Assembly (NCBI GenBank): GCA_950106755.1
Contig: OX467082.1
Span: 32,674,001-32,738,000 of the forward strand
Direction of reading: 5' to 3'
Length of the DNA stretch: 64,000 nt
From: Climacium dendroides
Taxonomy: Eukaryota > Streptophyta > Bryopsida > Hypnales > Climaciaceae
The notes below the pieces were generated by a model. It saw only the letters and a list, made by a program, of their open reading frames with translations. It did no database searches and was not told the origin of the DNA. Position numbers and translations under genes: made by a program. This document shows, piece by piece, positions 36,040 to 49,320 of this stretch. Every line of letters starts with the position of its first letter. The stretch's first letter is position 1.

Positions 36040-38905
36040 TCAAAATTCAAAATTTAGACATTTTTTTATTATACATAACTTTGGTGGCTTGTTTATTCTT
36101 CTTCATAGAGTGTATGTTTCCAATAATTTTTTGAGAAAAAGTTGTTCATATTAGTTTAGTTTGTGTGATTAAAATTTCATATTAATCCAAGAAATAATGA
36201 GCAACTTAGAAGCATTTTAGTTGAAGGAGGTTCAACCTTAGAATCTTAGATGTATTTTCTTCAATTTCCTTATACTATTCTTTGAGATTTCAAAGCCATT
36301 TTGAAGACATAATGGATAGTTTCTTTCACCAATGTGTTTTGTATGCTGATTTGGAAGCACTTTATAGTTTAAAATTTTTTCCATCTGAGTAGGTTTAGAA
36401 ATCAAACTTCACCTCCAAATCTGTTGCTAGGAAAATTTCAACATCCTTTTCTATTACTAAAACATAATAATCTTGCAATCTATGTGGCTAAAGGACTCCA
36501 AATTTGATTCATGTCATCTACAACATGTATACTACAAAATTGTATGGTTAATACTTCTATACCTTAGTGACATTTAGACTTATAACACTTCAAAAGCAAT
36601 GATGTTTTTACACCCCAGAAGGCCCTAAGCATTTGGTTGTTGAAGGGATGAGATCCTTTGTCAACTAGTCAAACATCATGTCTAAGTTGAATGTAGCTCA
36701 TAGATTGTGTTCAATTATCAATCCTATAAATTTATTACTAGAAACTATGAATTGTATATCACTAGAGAAATTTCAATTTGATTTGTGAGAAATTGTAATT
36801 GTTGTCATTTGTGTTGTAAAATTGAAAATAAATAAGTAAAGATAGCAAATTCAATTCAAATTATTTGAAATCTTCTCAAGAAATACAAATAGCAATAGAG
36901 ATTAGTATAAAAAAATTTAAATTGGTTATTTTATTTACACCCAAAACATTTAGAGCAAAGACCTTGAAGTCAAATTTGACTACCAAAGGAATTCATCCTT
37001 TTATTTAATTGATGTATAAAATTTTGATATTTTTTGCTAGTGGAAAAATGAATTTTCTATTTAGTTTTTCTTTTCAAAAAATTGATGGAAAAATTAAATT
37101 ATTGTGGATTTTTTTAAAGAGCCTTTGGTAGTGGCTCGTAAAACAAAGTTGTTAATGTTCGTTCTGGAAAAAGGAAATCCGTGACCAAGACCAATACTAC
37201 AATCAAGTAAATATTCATCCAATAATATCAATGCTTTCTATATGATACTCTAAAAATTACACAAATCAAAGATTAAGATAAGATTGTGGTTGTGAAAATG
37301 GAATAACATTGGGGCATGGTGACAATCTACTTGACTACATGGGTGACTTTGTAAGGTCACTCTTTCAGCTTGGATTGAAGAGTCCCTTGGAGTCTCAAAG
37401 TTGAGGCATTTTAAAGATATTGATGTAAATGAATAAGATAATTGGGGCAATAGAATGACCATAATGAATTTATCTTTTTTTAGTTTGGTGTGACCTAATA
37501 ACAATAGCAAAATAACCTTTACAAAAACTCATATCTAATAAATATAGAAAATAAATTCCAAATCTTCTATTTTCAATTGATTTTTGAAATTTAAGTACAT
37601 TCAAGCTAAGGCACTTAGTGGAAAAAAAATCTTTTTTTCTTAAAAATACCTAAATATCACAAATAGTAAAATATTTTGCTTTGAAAATTAGACACACAAC
37701 ACATATGAAGAGAAAATCAAGATTGCATAGTTATAATTTTAAATACTTATTTTTTTGGTCCTAAAAACTTAACCCTATGTGGTGTTATGTATTTCACAAA
37801 GGGATGGTAATGCATTTGAAGGGAGGTTCAAGCAACAATTTTGAATTGACTTGAATATGATGATAGGATCTTGCACCTTTTGTGTGTAAACAATCAATGA
37901 ACAAGGCCACATTATGGTGCCTTCAATGGATCTAAAAAAGTTGAACAGTTGTGATATGCACAAGGTCAGTGATTGGTTTTGAATCAAATTTTGGGCCCAA
38001 AAGATACGTTATTCAATAAGGCAACTATCATATTCTTGTCCCCAACTTGTCCTCAACGCAAGCGTAGAAATGAATGTTAAAGAACTTGAAGTAGTCACTT
38101 ACATCAGCAAGGTTGGCAATGGCAGTTGGACTGTTAGTCAGGACTGTGAGGAGGAAATCCGTGACCAAGACCAATACTACAATCAAGTAGATATTCATCC
38201 AATAATATCACTTTTTTCTACGCTATACTCCGCAAATTCCGCAAATGAGGGATCAAGATAGAATCATTGCTTTGAAAAGTGGAATACCATTGGAGTATCA
38301 TGGCAACCCACTTGACTTGCCACTTGGCTCATATGGGGAACTTTATCGGGTCACTGTGTCCGCCTTGCTTGAAGAATCCTGTCAGATACCAATCATTGAG
38401 GCATTTGAAAGATATTATTGTGAATGGGTAAGATAATTTGGGGAGTATAATGACCACAATGGATGTACCTTTTGTTAGTCTTGGAGTGACCTAGTGACAA
38501 TAGGTCTATATGCTTCAAAAGCTCATAACAAATATAGAAAATTAATTGCAAATCCTCTATTTTCTATTGAATTTTGAAGTTGGAATACACCCATGTGTTT
38601 GTAGTGGAAAAAAATCCTTTCTTCTTTAAGCACTTAGATCTCACAACTGGTAAAGAATTTGACTTTGAAAATTGTGCACTTACATTCTATTTGAAGAGAA
38701 GATGAAGATGATATAGTTATAATTTTAAATACTAATTTATTGGGGTCCAAAAATCTTAATCCTCAGGTGAACATTTTATATTATTCATGGTCAAAATGCA
38801 AATAATTTTTAGGGATTAAAATGCTTTAAAAATACTTAAAATAGATATAAGAATGTCTAAATGTAGATTTTGGACAATCAAAATAAATCCCTTTGAATGT
38901 AAACT
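36040..38905 (+). repeat. Arm 1 of an interrupted inverted duplication
   Basis: 36040-36610 matches 52545-51950 inverted, 36611-37130 matches about 51298-50830, and 37775-38905 matches about 48820-47690. Landmarks are CATAATGGATAGTTTCTTTC, ACACTTCAAAAGCAATGATG, TTTTATTTAATTGAT and GTCACTGTGTCCGCCTTGCT. A third, degenerate copy of the last module lies at 37157-37730. The whole is repeat DNA with no intact gene. Confidence 0.65.
38070..38436 (+). pseudogene. Repeat-borne coding-like module, unrecognised
   Basis: Two overlapping frames read as fairly protein-like sequence: MNVKELEVVTYISKVGNGSW (38070-38261) and, in another frame, MRDQDRIIALKSGIPLEYHG through GELYRVTVSALLEESC (38245-38436). The inverted copy (48174-48443, minus) keeps the second frame, including DRIVALKSRIPLG and GELYRVTVSALLEESC. 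A more decayed copy lies near 37160-37440. I do not recognise the protein. It may be a captured gene fragment carried by the repeat, now frameshifted. Confidence 0.35.
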
Positions 38906-40409
38906 AACCCCTAAAGGACTAGCATGCATTTTTGGCAATATAGAAATTTTGGGCAGGTACATCAGTATGTGTGATTGGAGATTTGTATAATTTAGGCTGA
39001 AATTTTTATAGAAGGTGGGGATAAGGAATATTTTTCATATGCATGAACTTTCATGACATTTGGAAATACGAGTCAAAAGTTATGACCTAATATGTTACTG
39101 TTTTTGTAAAGGGGCAATTTGAGCAGATAAGAAAAATCACATTTTTCAGAAAAAAAAAATTGAAATTGTTTTTCTAGAGTTATATATATGTAGAAAGTTT
39201 TGAATCATTCCATTTTGATCAATGAATTGAAAGTTATGAGGAATTTTAGTTTGTGAATAGTTTTGGATTTTCTACTTTAAAATAAATTTTAAAGTCCTTT
39301 ATTTTATTCAATTTTCAATATTTTATGAAAAAATGAAATCATAAGATGTAGATTTTTTATTACAATATTTCAACCATAATTGAGATTGGCATTTTTCAAT
39401 TCCATAACTAAATTCTTAACAATTTAGTTGAAATTTTGAATCATTCTCTACTTCTTTCCAATACTATTTTTTCCGAATATATTGTAAAATTCCAAATGAT
39501 TTGAAAATTTTCAAGTATGTAGCCACCTTGCCTTGAACAATAAATCCAAAGAAGCACCACTAATATAGACATTTTTTTCATACAAATGTGACCTTGTGAA
39601 GTGTAGGTGCCTTATTTTTCCTAAAACCTAAAAATAATTATATCAATTAAAACACTAATATCTTGCAATCCACAAGGCAAAAGTTTTTTAAAAACTTTCT
39701 AGATCTTCTCAAACTAATGTACAACGAAATCCTATAGCTATATGTGTCTACAAATGATTTAAAAAAATAAAATTGGTACTTGTACTAGAAATGGTAGTAG
39801 TTTGAAGCGATATTGTTGAAAACATAGTCAAGGAACTTTATGAGTTAAGGTGAACATACGTATCATCACCTTCATTCCAATTTTGCACTTATCTTGTGGT
39901 ATACATTTTTATTTATAATTTGCTCTTTGAATATTGAAGGTCAAAATTAAGAGAATTGAAATGAGAGTGATAATAGGTAGCTTCACTTTAGAACGTCTAT
40001 ACAAGTATGCAATAATTTCATCAATGCTAGGAACATTAGAGTTGGATTTTGAATGCATTTTCCTTGTTTCCATTGTTTATTTCATTTTTGTAAGCCACTA
40101 AAATAAGTGCATCTATATTTGTCACAAATAGTAATTGCATATAGATTTACAACTATTAAACATGCATTACTTTTATCGAATTTTATTGGCAATTGAAAGA
40201 AGATTTCTATGCAATTTAATCAACATGCATTATTTGAAAATCACATAAGTAAACTATAATTTTTGAAGTGGTGTACCCAAAATCAATATGCAATAGTCTC
40301 TCATTATAATTGTGTACTTCATTTGTAATAAATATTAGTATGCCTTGTGTTGTTGCCACAACCAAGATATAAATAGAAATAATTATTTATTATTTTAATT
40401 TATTAAAAA

Positions 40410-40715
40410 AAAAAATTCAATAACTTTCACATTGTAGTGTGAGAGGCTGCACTCTTGGTATGAATAGAAAGCTTTATGTGCAAAGTAGTGTTTTATAGCA
40501 TTTGGGCATGGCATGTGAAAGTTATATTTTTTCCAAAATAAAAGTTTATTTTTTAAAATTTTGAAATTTTGAAAAATCTATAACTTTCATGTTGTAGGTC
40601 CAAATGCTACAAAAGCTTTATGCTTAAAGGAGGCCAAGGGCTTTGTTTAGTGGCATTTGGACATGTGAAGTGAAAGTTAGGATTCTTCCAAAATAAAAGA
40701 CAATTTAATTTAATT
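40410..40715. repeat. Roughly 150-bp tandem duplication, diverged
   Basis: Two consecutive copies share AATAACTTTCAYRTTGTAG, GCTTTATG, GCATTTGGRCATG and CAAAATAAA at the same spacing. It lies immediately left of TTAA-family copy B. Confidence 0.55.
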
Positions 40716-40733
40716 TTTGAATTGATAAAAACT

Positions 40734-41532
40734 TTAATTCCTAGAGGCCCAAGGCCATTTTTCTATCAAAAAACACTCAAAATTGTCATTTTTGGTGCAT
40801 TTGTTCGAGGAAACAAAAATTCAATTTCTTTTGAATCTCACCTTAGGATTTTTTACTTTACTTGTTTGAGATCATGTGGTAAAAATTTCATGAAGTTTGA
40901 ATATATAGATTGAGAGATATTAGAATTCAAAGTTTATTTATTTATTTATTTAGAACTGCAATTTCAGATGACTTTGATTACCATTTGTGGAAAAAATTTG
41001 CTCTATGGACTTTGAATTTAAAAAAATTTGTGTTGAAGAATTGAATTGAATTGAACACAATAATCCCAATGGTGAGATTGTTCTTGGTAAGCAAACTTAA
41101 CCTTGTCAAATAGTTTTTTTGGAAAAATTGTGAAGATTGCATTAAAAAATGAATCTTACAAGTTATTTTTTGAAGAAATGTTCACATTGCCTCCAAAACA
41201 AGATTGTCCATAACTTTCTCATCATTAATTCAAATGGAATGAATCAAAGTTTCACATGTAGACAAAAATACAATCTATAAGAAAAAAAAATTAATTAATT
41301 TTCAAATTTTTGTGGATTTCCTTTTTAGTCTAATGATATGAAAATTATATTTAGGATGGTACAACTTTTGCTCCTAGGCACGAATTGAAATAAAATTATA
41401 TTAACACAAACTAATAAGTTTTTTTTTATCTTATGAGAAAGTTTCAAAATGTTTTACTAAAAATTGAGTTCATAGGAACTTGCCCAAAATCCATTTTGTT
41501 CTTCAAAGGGACAATGGGCCTTTAGAGGTTCA
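40734..41532 (-). mobile_element. TTAA-family element, copy B (reverse, about 799 bp)
   Basis: The left end TTAATTCCTAGAGGCCCAAG and right end GGGCCTTTAGAGGTTCA are inverted repeats. The body is the reverse complement of copies A, C and D (TTTTTCTATCAAAAAACACT at the left; CAAAATCCATTTTGTTC at the right). No ORF. Confidence 0.7.
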
Positions 41533-42125
41533 AATTCAATAACTTTCATGCTGCATGTTTAAACACCAAAAAACAAAGCATGTGCACCCTTCTTTGCAAA
41601 GAGCTTTCAAGCGATACCAAGAACATTACTAAGGTATAGATATAGGTTTCAATGTCATCTTTAGGTTCAAATGTGGGTGTTACATTTTTAACAATGATTA
41701 TTGTGGATGCATGTACATTATACTAACTTCCTAACCAATTATGTTTCTCCAAATGCCTAAAAGTAAAATTTCACTACAACAACATGCTAATTACAAAATA
41801 GAAAGTTGACATAGTAGAATTGCCAATGAACTCTTCCAAAAATCATTTATTTAGAGGAGCATAAATAATTTAAAGGTGAATATATCAAACACTAATTGTA
41901 AACTTTTCATTCAAAGTTTGGAGATGTTGAGTTTTTTTTAAATGTATGTGGAGATGGCCATTTCCAATAGTAATGTAGATGTCCGTTGATCTGATTTTTG
42001 TTCAAGGATTTTTCATTTCCTTACTAAATAAAAAAATAATTAGCTCCTATTCCCTCTATCAATCTCATCTATTTGGAAGTTTTGATCTTAGTTGACTATC
42101 TTATTGTATATTTTTCTTTCCATCT

Positions 42126-42370
42126 CTACAAAATAGCGAAATTAGATTGCGTTAAAAATTAGGTTGCCATATCCCAAGAAAGTCACTTTACAAGCCATCA
42201 AAGAATAGATACTTCTACAAATATTTCCATTTGTACACATGGAGGTTCACAAGTCTCAATTTCAACAATTATATCTAATTCAAAAGTAATGCATTTTTGT
42301 ACTGTAACAGACAATATAGTGTCACATGTTGAGAAATGAGTGTAGGGTAACCTAATTTCAGTATTTGGTG
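42126..42370. mobile_element. Diverged relative of the 2281-2501 element
   Basis: The left end CTACAAAATAGCGAAATTAG and the right end CCTAATTTCAGTATTTGGTG correspond to the terminal repeats of the 2281-2501 element, at a similar spacing (about 245 bp). Confidence 0.5.
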
Positions 42371-42457
42371 TTGAAGGAAAATTAATTTAGATTGAATCCT
42401 ATTTCAACTTGTGTACAATTGTACATTTGTTTGAAGTTCCACAAAACAATGTACGTA

Positions 42458-43052
42458 TGGTAGAACCACCCATTCGCAACTAGAATCCATTTCCAACTTG
42501 TAGGATGGAGCTATTTCCAGCCAAGATTGGAACAAATTTCCAACCATAGCTTGGAATATTTTTTTTTCTCCTTTTTAAGGTTGGGACTAACACTAGAAGA
42601 AACCCGCGTTTAACTTGACGGATTTTTTTGCGCATCATGTTACAATTTCATGTTTTTATGTCAAAAATTACGTCCAATGTAACATCAAGATTGGAACAAA
42701 TTTCCAACCATAGCTTGGAATACTTTTTTTTTTTCCTTTTTCAAGGTTGGGACTAATAAGGTCATGATACATGTCCTGAAGTAGTGAGCAAGAAAGTAGG
42801 AATCAGTGAGTAGAAAAATAGTTATTGAATGATCAAAATTGGAAGATTCTATACATCGGGTATGAATTGAGGTCAACTTTAGGCTTCTAAAATTCATAGT
42901 AATTTCAATTTAAAGCATAAAATTACCAAAAGAAATTCCAATCCTTGTGATTCCTATCTTCCTAGAAGATAGAAAATTTACATTGTCTAGCTTACACTAC
43001 TCCAAAACATGCCTAAAATCACTTAAGTGGTCAACTATGGGTGGTTCTACCA
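42458..43052. mobile_element. 595-bp element with perfect 16-bp terminal inverted repeats
   Basis: Starts TGGTAGAACCACCCAT and ends with its exact reverse complement ATGGGTGGTTCTACCA, flanked by TA on both sides (42456-42457, 43053-43054). It contains an internal duplication: 42523-42592 recurs at 42688-42757 (CAAGATTGGAACAAATTTCC). It is non-coding. TA target duplication suggests a mariner-type MITE. Its right part is similar, inverted, to 46893-47060. Confidence 0.8.
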
Positions 43053-43665
43053 TAATACAATAACTATGTACCTTGACAATTCCATAATTGATTATGAAAA
43101 GTCTAGACAAGGGACCTTGCAAGGGACATGTAAGGTAGAAGGCTCTAAAATCGCCCCGGCAATAAAAATCGCTTCTCTAAATAGTTGTGAAATGGTCATG
43201 AGGTGGTTCTTAAATTGACTGCTTTTAGTCATTTGAATGAATTAAGGAAGAAAACATTATTAATTGCAAGAGCCAATCATTGTCTTTGCTTTCCCCATCT
43301 TTCTTTAGAAATTGCAAGTGAATGGTTTATAGAAGACCTAAGGTCACAAATACTATACAACTCGCTTGAAAATTCATAAGTAATTCAAAAATGCTTCAAA
43401 AAAATTTGAAACCACTTGTGTTAGATTCCTCATCTAGTCCTCTTTGTTTGAAAAATGAGCTAAAAAATATTCCCACCCAAAGAAATACATGGAAAAGGCA
43501 AACCAACCTTTAGATGATTGGTTTTTGAGCTTCTATCTTACTATCTCTTGTAAAGATGCAAACACCCCACCCTGCCCCACCACCACCTCTCACTTTCAAT
43601 TTTCAAAAATCCCAAACTATAGATCTACTCACAAAAAAACACTAAAACCAATCTCCAAATTGTCA

Positions 43666-43770
43666 ATATGGAATACGAATACGAATACGAATATAGGTGC
43701 AGATATAGATATGAATATAGGTGAAGATGAATATGGATATGGATATGAGTACGAATATGGCTATAGAAGA
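43666..43770. repeat. Degenerate (GAATAY)n microsatellite
   Basis: Alternating GAATAC/GAATAT/GATAT units run through this stretch (AATACGAATACGAATACGAA), with drift toward GGATATGG. Confidence 0.7.
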
Positions 43771-43860
43771 CATATACGAATACATACTACAAATATGAAC
43801 AAACGATACAAAATCTCATATCAATTGCAAAATCCCATATCAATTTGAAATTACAAATTG

Positions 43861-43945
43861 GGGGATAGGATTAGGGTTTGGATTAGGGTTTGGTTTGGAT
43901 TAGGATTTGGTTTGGGTTAGGGTTGGATTAGCTTTGGGATGGACA
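43861..43945. repeat. Degenerate telomere-like tract
   Basis: Repeated GGATTAGGGTTT / GGTTTGGATTAGG units, a drifted form of the plant telomeric TTTAGGG repeat. It is a short interstitial tract inside repeat DNA, with no sign of a chromosome end. Confidence 0.6.
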
Positions 43946-44033
43946 TGAGGTTGGACGTGGGGAATTTAAAAAAATTTAATTGGGTTTAAATTTTAATTGA
44001 TGAAGAGGTTCACCTATAACGTTTGCCTCACTA

Positions 44034-44373
44034 CACTAATGATGATAAATAGCGTTGGCAACACTAATCAAGAAGCATAACACTAATTGTCAACAATCCG
44101 GTTAATGTTACCAACACTAAATGTCAACATAGACACTATTTGTCAACTACTGGGCATAAATTTTTTACAAGTTTACATTTAGTGTTACCTAACTATTTCA
44201 CCAAAATGCAAAGAAAAACATATGAACCCAAGAAACCTATGACATACTCAAAAAACTCACTACTCAGAAAAGTAAACACAACACTAAATGCCAACCAATT
44301 GAAGTTTAGAGTGACCGGGACATAAATCTAGGTAACACTAATCACAACATAACACTATTTATCATCATTAGTG
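44034..44373. mobile_element. 340-bp MITE with CACTAATGATGATAAATAG ends
   Basis: The 19-bp terminal inverted repeats are perfect (CACTAATGATGATAAATAG / CTATTTATCATCATTAGTG), flanked by TA on both sides. The interior is built from many direct and inverted ACACTAAWTGYCAAC-like motifs, so it can fold extensively. Confidence 0.8.
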
Positions 44374-45418
44374 TACTATGCAATATACAAGGACACAATA
44401 CGTGTCCAAGGGAGAAAAACAATAAATGCAAGAGAGTGTGAAGAGAATGTTCTTATTTTTTTTTTCCCCTACTTTATTGATTTTCTTTTAAATTATGATT
44501 TTTTACATGTAGACAACTTTACTATTTTTTTTTTACTTTTTCCCTGTTTGGAAAAAGTGGAGTTGGATGAGGATCATGTCACACTCTACTAGTGAAGGTC
44601 CTGGTGTTGTACAGTCCAGTCCTCGTCCAGTAACTTCTTTTCGCTTGGTCGGCCATCCTTGTAGATTCATAATCATGATGAGACAGACTTCCCATCCAAG
44701 TAAATAAGTTAAAAAACTTATTTAAATCTTATAAAAAAATCTTATACAAGTTTCTGTCTATTTGCTAACTGAATGGATCCAAAGAAAGAAAGAAACAAAC
44801 AAACAAAATTCAGTTGAATGTCCTTGCAAGAATCATAAGTTCGTGAGTGACTTGCGCATACGAGCCTCTTCATACAAACTGCCTGGTGTCGCCACAGCTT
44901 CTATCACTGTTTCATTCAACAACTGGATCATGGTGGTGTGCTCTAAAAGCGACCATTTCAAGGGTCAGTCTGCCCTTTTTTTTATGGGTTTCCGTGGAGG
45001 AAAGTGTTTTTTAAACCATTTTTCAAGAGAAAGAAAAAGAGATGTGGAACGTAACACAAGTGGTTTTGTGTTTTTCCAAGCATTTTTGAATTACTTATGA
45101 ATTTTCAAAGATTAGGGATGTAGGCAGGCAGTTATAGATCTCCCAAAATCTATCCACTTGGTCCATGTAAGGATCACCTCATCTCCATTCTCCTTCCCCT
45201 GGGGCTAGGGTCCATATGAAGGAGGGGGGTTGTTTTACAACACACTAGCTTATACAATGGACTCATTGGCAAAGTGGATAACAACAAATAGCTACGGATG
45301 GTGTTCGTCTTTGGTGGAAACATCCAAGAATGGTCAATGTAAATAATTCAGCATAGTTGGAAGCATTTTTTTTTCCTAAAACTAATGTTTTTGTAGTTTT
45401 AGCAAGTGAAAATCATGA

Positions 45419-45442
45419 ATATATATATATATATATATATAT
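45419..45442. repeat. (TA)n microsatellite
   Basis: Twelve AT dinucleotides in a row, uninterrupted. Confidence 0.9.
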
Positions 45443-45969
45443 GTAGTATGTAATTTCTATGACTTTTCAAAGTGCTAGCTCCTTAAACCACTAAAACTAT
45501 CACATAGGTGAACCCTAAATTGAAATCTGCAAAAACCAGTAGTCAAGGAATTAAAGCTAAGTATATGTCCTTCATATGCATCAGTGAGTCAGAGTTAAAC
45601 ATTTGAGGCATAGATTAACAAAAGTCTAGGACCACATTTAGTGGTAGTCATGGTACAAGAATGGGAACATGGATGCTTTGGGGCACTCCACATTAGGATA
45701 TATTAAGCTTAAGATGGACACCCTCCAAAACACCCCTCTTTTGCTAATGTTCCTTTTTACTATTATTAAGCTAGTCAAATTTTCATACTTTCTTGTCGGG
45801 AAGTGAAGGGAGGTTTCCAACGGATCAAAGAATGCAACATTTGGATACCATATGGAAAAATTATAAAAGGTCAAAGTTTGTTTTGGTAGAGGTTTTGAAA
45901 TCGTCCACATGGGTACATAGGATGGAGTTGTTTGGGATTTATCACACCACAAGAAACACTATCAATGTA

Positions 45970-46894
45970 TTAACTCCTAAATTCCCATTGTCCCCTCAGG
46001 AAACAAAATGGATTTTGGATAGGCCCCTACGGTTTCAATATTTGTTTGAATTTTTTGAATTTTTTTGCGAAGATAGGAAAACACATTAGCTTTCCAAAAA
46101 TATAATTTTTATTTCAATCAAAACCTATGAGCAAAAGTTATGGAACAAAAAGCGTTTATTTTTTTCATTTGGTGAGCAAAAAAAAACCTTTAGAAATTTT
46201 TTTAAGTAAAAGATCTTAAAATTTTGTTTTATATAGATTATATTTTTATGTACATGGCAAGCTTTGATTCATTCCACTTAGATTTGTTATGAGAAGGTTG
46301 TGGACAATCTTGATTTTTGGGCAATTAGAGCATCTTCTTGAAAAAATAACTTGTAGAATTCATTTGTGTCCTTAATTTTTCACAATCTTTCAGAAAAGAA
46401 AGTTTCATAAGGTTAAGGTCTCTTGCTAGAACAATCTCACCATTAAGATTAGTGTATTTTAATTCCATCTTAAAGCTATTAACAATATAGATTTCCCTTC
46501 AATCTTGAACCTACTTCTACATAACAATTATTTAATGAATGAAAATTAAGTGTGTTTTTTAAAAAAAATCCTAGAATTTCAACTCAATTATTTATCATAT
46601 AAAATTATAAATTCAAAATCATTAGAGCAAAAATTATAAGTTATGAAGGTTTAAAGCCAAAGAATGTAGTTGAGCAAAATATTTTGTTTTCTTCACTTTA
46701 AACACAAATGTCTTGCAATCTATGAGGTCAAAGTTTGTAAAAATTTTGCCATACATTCTCATACTAGTATAGTACAAGATTCCACAATTAGATATGAAAA
46801 AAAAGTTAAAAACATTTTTTTTGCTCATTTCTATAGAAATGGTAGTTTTGAGTGGTTTTTGATGGAAAACAAGCCTTGAAACTTTAGGGGTTAA
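45970..46894 (+). mobile_element. TTAA-family element, copy C (about 925 bp)
   Basis: Starts TTAACTCCTAAATTCCCATT and ends AACTTTAGGGGTTAA. The body matches copies A and D in the same orientation (GGAAACAAAATGGATTTTGG; GTGGTTTTTGATGGAAAACA). The 3' end abuts the next element, at 46893. No ORF. Confidence 0.75.
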
Positions 46895-47305
46895 GGTGGA
46901 GCCACCCATAATTGATCACTTAAGTGATTATGTTCATGATCTTGGTGCAGAAAAATATAAGGTGATGTAAATTTTCCCATGTAAAAAGATAGAATTCATG
47001 GCAAGGGGATTGCAAATTTTTGGTAAATTTTATTACTAGAATTGAAATTACTATGAACTTCGGAAGCCAAAAATTGGTGCAAAACCATAACCAATGTCTA
47101 ACATGTTCCATAATTATTCATTTCAAAGACTACTTCATGCTCACTTTGGCACTAAAATCTAGGGACATGTATCGTAATAGTCAAAAATCAAGAATTTCAA
47201 TAGAATCTACTTGAATGATTTATGACCTAGTAAATTTTGTTGAAATTTTAGTACCTATAAATTGCTGATCGGATATTGGTTGGTATAAGTCGGTAGCTCC
47301 ACCTT
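46893..47305. mobile_element. 413-bp element with AAGGTGGAGCYACC ends
   Basis: The left end AAGGTGGAGCCACCCATAAT and the right end GGTAGCTCCACCTT are inverted repeats. The first 170 bp are the diverged reverse complement of 42880-43052, so it belongs with the 42458 element. It shares its left border with the TTAA of copy C. Confidence 0.55.
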
Positions 47306-49320
47306 CATGCACTTCTTCTTTTTATTTTGTGTACCATACTCAATCAAAAAATGAAACAACTAGCTTATGTAAAACATGATGTGTGTAGATCCAAACAAAA
47401 TGGTATACAAAAAAATCCGTAGATAGTCTACTTGTTTGTATGAATTTTTTCATGGCCATCATTGCTTTGGCTTACCTAGAACATATTGTTTTCATGTAGA
47501 AGAATTCAAGCAATAAAAGCATCTTGGCAAGGTCATCAAACCTACAAAAATAATTTCAACCAATGATTCTTTTTTAGATTTTCAAGACATTCAAAAAGTG
47601 ATTTCAAAATAGTAATGAAGCTATTGGCTTCTAAAAGAATGAGTGAATTTTCACCAAGAATTGTCAAGGCCTTTGTAATTTTGATCTCTTTATCTACATT
47701 CAAAGGGCTTTATTTTGATTGTCCGAAATCTACATTTATACATTCTTATATCTATTTTAAATAGTTTTGAAGCATTTTAACCCCTAAAAATCCTTTACAT
47801 TTTGAGCATAAAGAGCACAAATGTTCACCTAATTTAAGATTTTAATTGAGATTTTTGGATCCAAAAAATTTAGAATTTTATATTATACTACATAATCTTG
47901 ATATTATCTTGAAGTAGAATGTATGTGCACAATTTCCAAAGTCAATTTTTTTTCCATTTGTAAGATCTAAGTGCTTAAAGAAGAAAGGATTTTTTTTCTA
48001 CTACATACACATGGGTGTATTCCAACTTCAAAATTCAATAGAAAATAGAAGATTTGCAATTAATTTTCTATATTTGTTATGAGCTTTTAAAGCATATAGA
48101 CCTATTGTCACTAGGTCACTCCAAGACTAACAAAAGGTACATCCATTGTGGTCATTATACTCCCCAAATTATCTTATCGATTCACAATAATATCTTTCAA
48201 ATGCCTCAATATTGGTATCCGACAGGATTCTTCAAGCAAGGCGGACACAGTGACCCGATAAAGTTCCCCACGTAGGCTAGGTGGCAAGTCAAGTGGATTG
48301 TCATAATGCCCCAATGGTATTCTACTTTTCAAAGCGACGATCCTATCGTGATCTTTGATTCGCGGAATTTGCGGGGGCACGGATTTCCTCCTCACAGTCC
48401 TGACTGACACCCCAACTGACACTACCAACCCTTGTTGTTGCAAGTGACTACTTCAAGTTCTTTAACACTCATTTCTACACTTGCATTGGGGACAAGAATA
48501 TGACGGTTGCCTTGTTGAATAACATATCCTTTGGGCCCAAAATTTGATTCAAAAGCAATCACCGACCTTGTGGATATCATGGTTGTTCAATTTTTCTAGA
48601 TCCATTGAAGCTAGTATAATGCGGCCTCATTCATTGATTTTTTTACACCCAAAAGGTGTGGGGGATCCTATTATCATCTTCAAGTCAATTCAAAATTGTC
48701 GCTTGTACCTCCCGATCGATACCAATATCCTTTGCTCTTACAAGCCACTACTTGGAACCTTTAACACTCATTTCTATGCTAGCCATAGAGACAAGATTAT
48801 AACAGTTGTGTAATTGAATAACGTATCTTTTGGGCACAAAATTTAATTAAAAAACAATGACCGACCTAGTGAATATCTAAATTATTCAATATTAGATATT
48901 TTTTGAGCCTCTAAGCGACTGTTTTGGTGTTGTTCTCCATGCAACAAACCATGGCAACGCAATCAAATTATTAAATAATTAAAAAAAAATTAATTTTAAT
49001 TTTTTTTAAAATTAATTAAAAATTATTATTTGATATAGCAATCTCTTGACCATGTTGATGTAGTGCTTTTTCCATAGTCCCCATGATCTGGGAACTTGTG
49101 ATGAGTTCTAAGACCCGAAAAAATATATGTTGCTTTTCTAAATCCATTGAAGACACCATAATGTGGCCTCTTTCATTGATTGTTTTTCATCCAAAAGGTA
49201 CAAGACCCTATTATCATCTTCAAGTCATTTCAAAATTGTTGCTTACACCTCTTTATAATGCATTACCATCTCTTTATGAGAAACATAATAGCACAAAACA
49301 TAGATAAGTTCACCATTATT

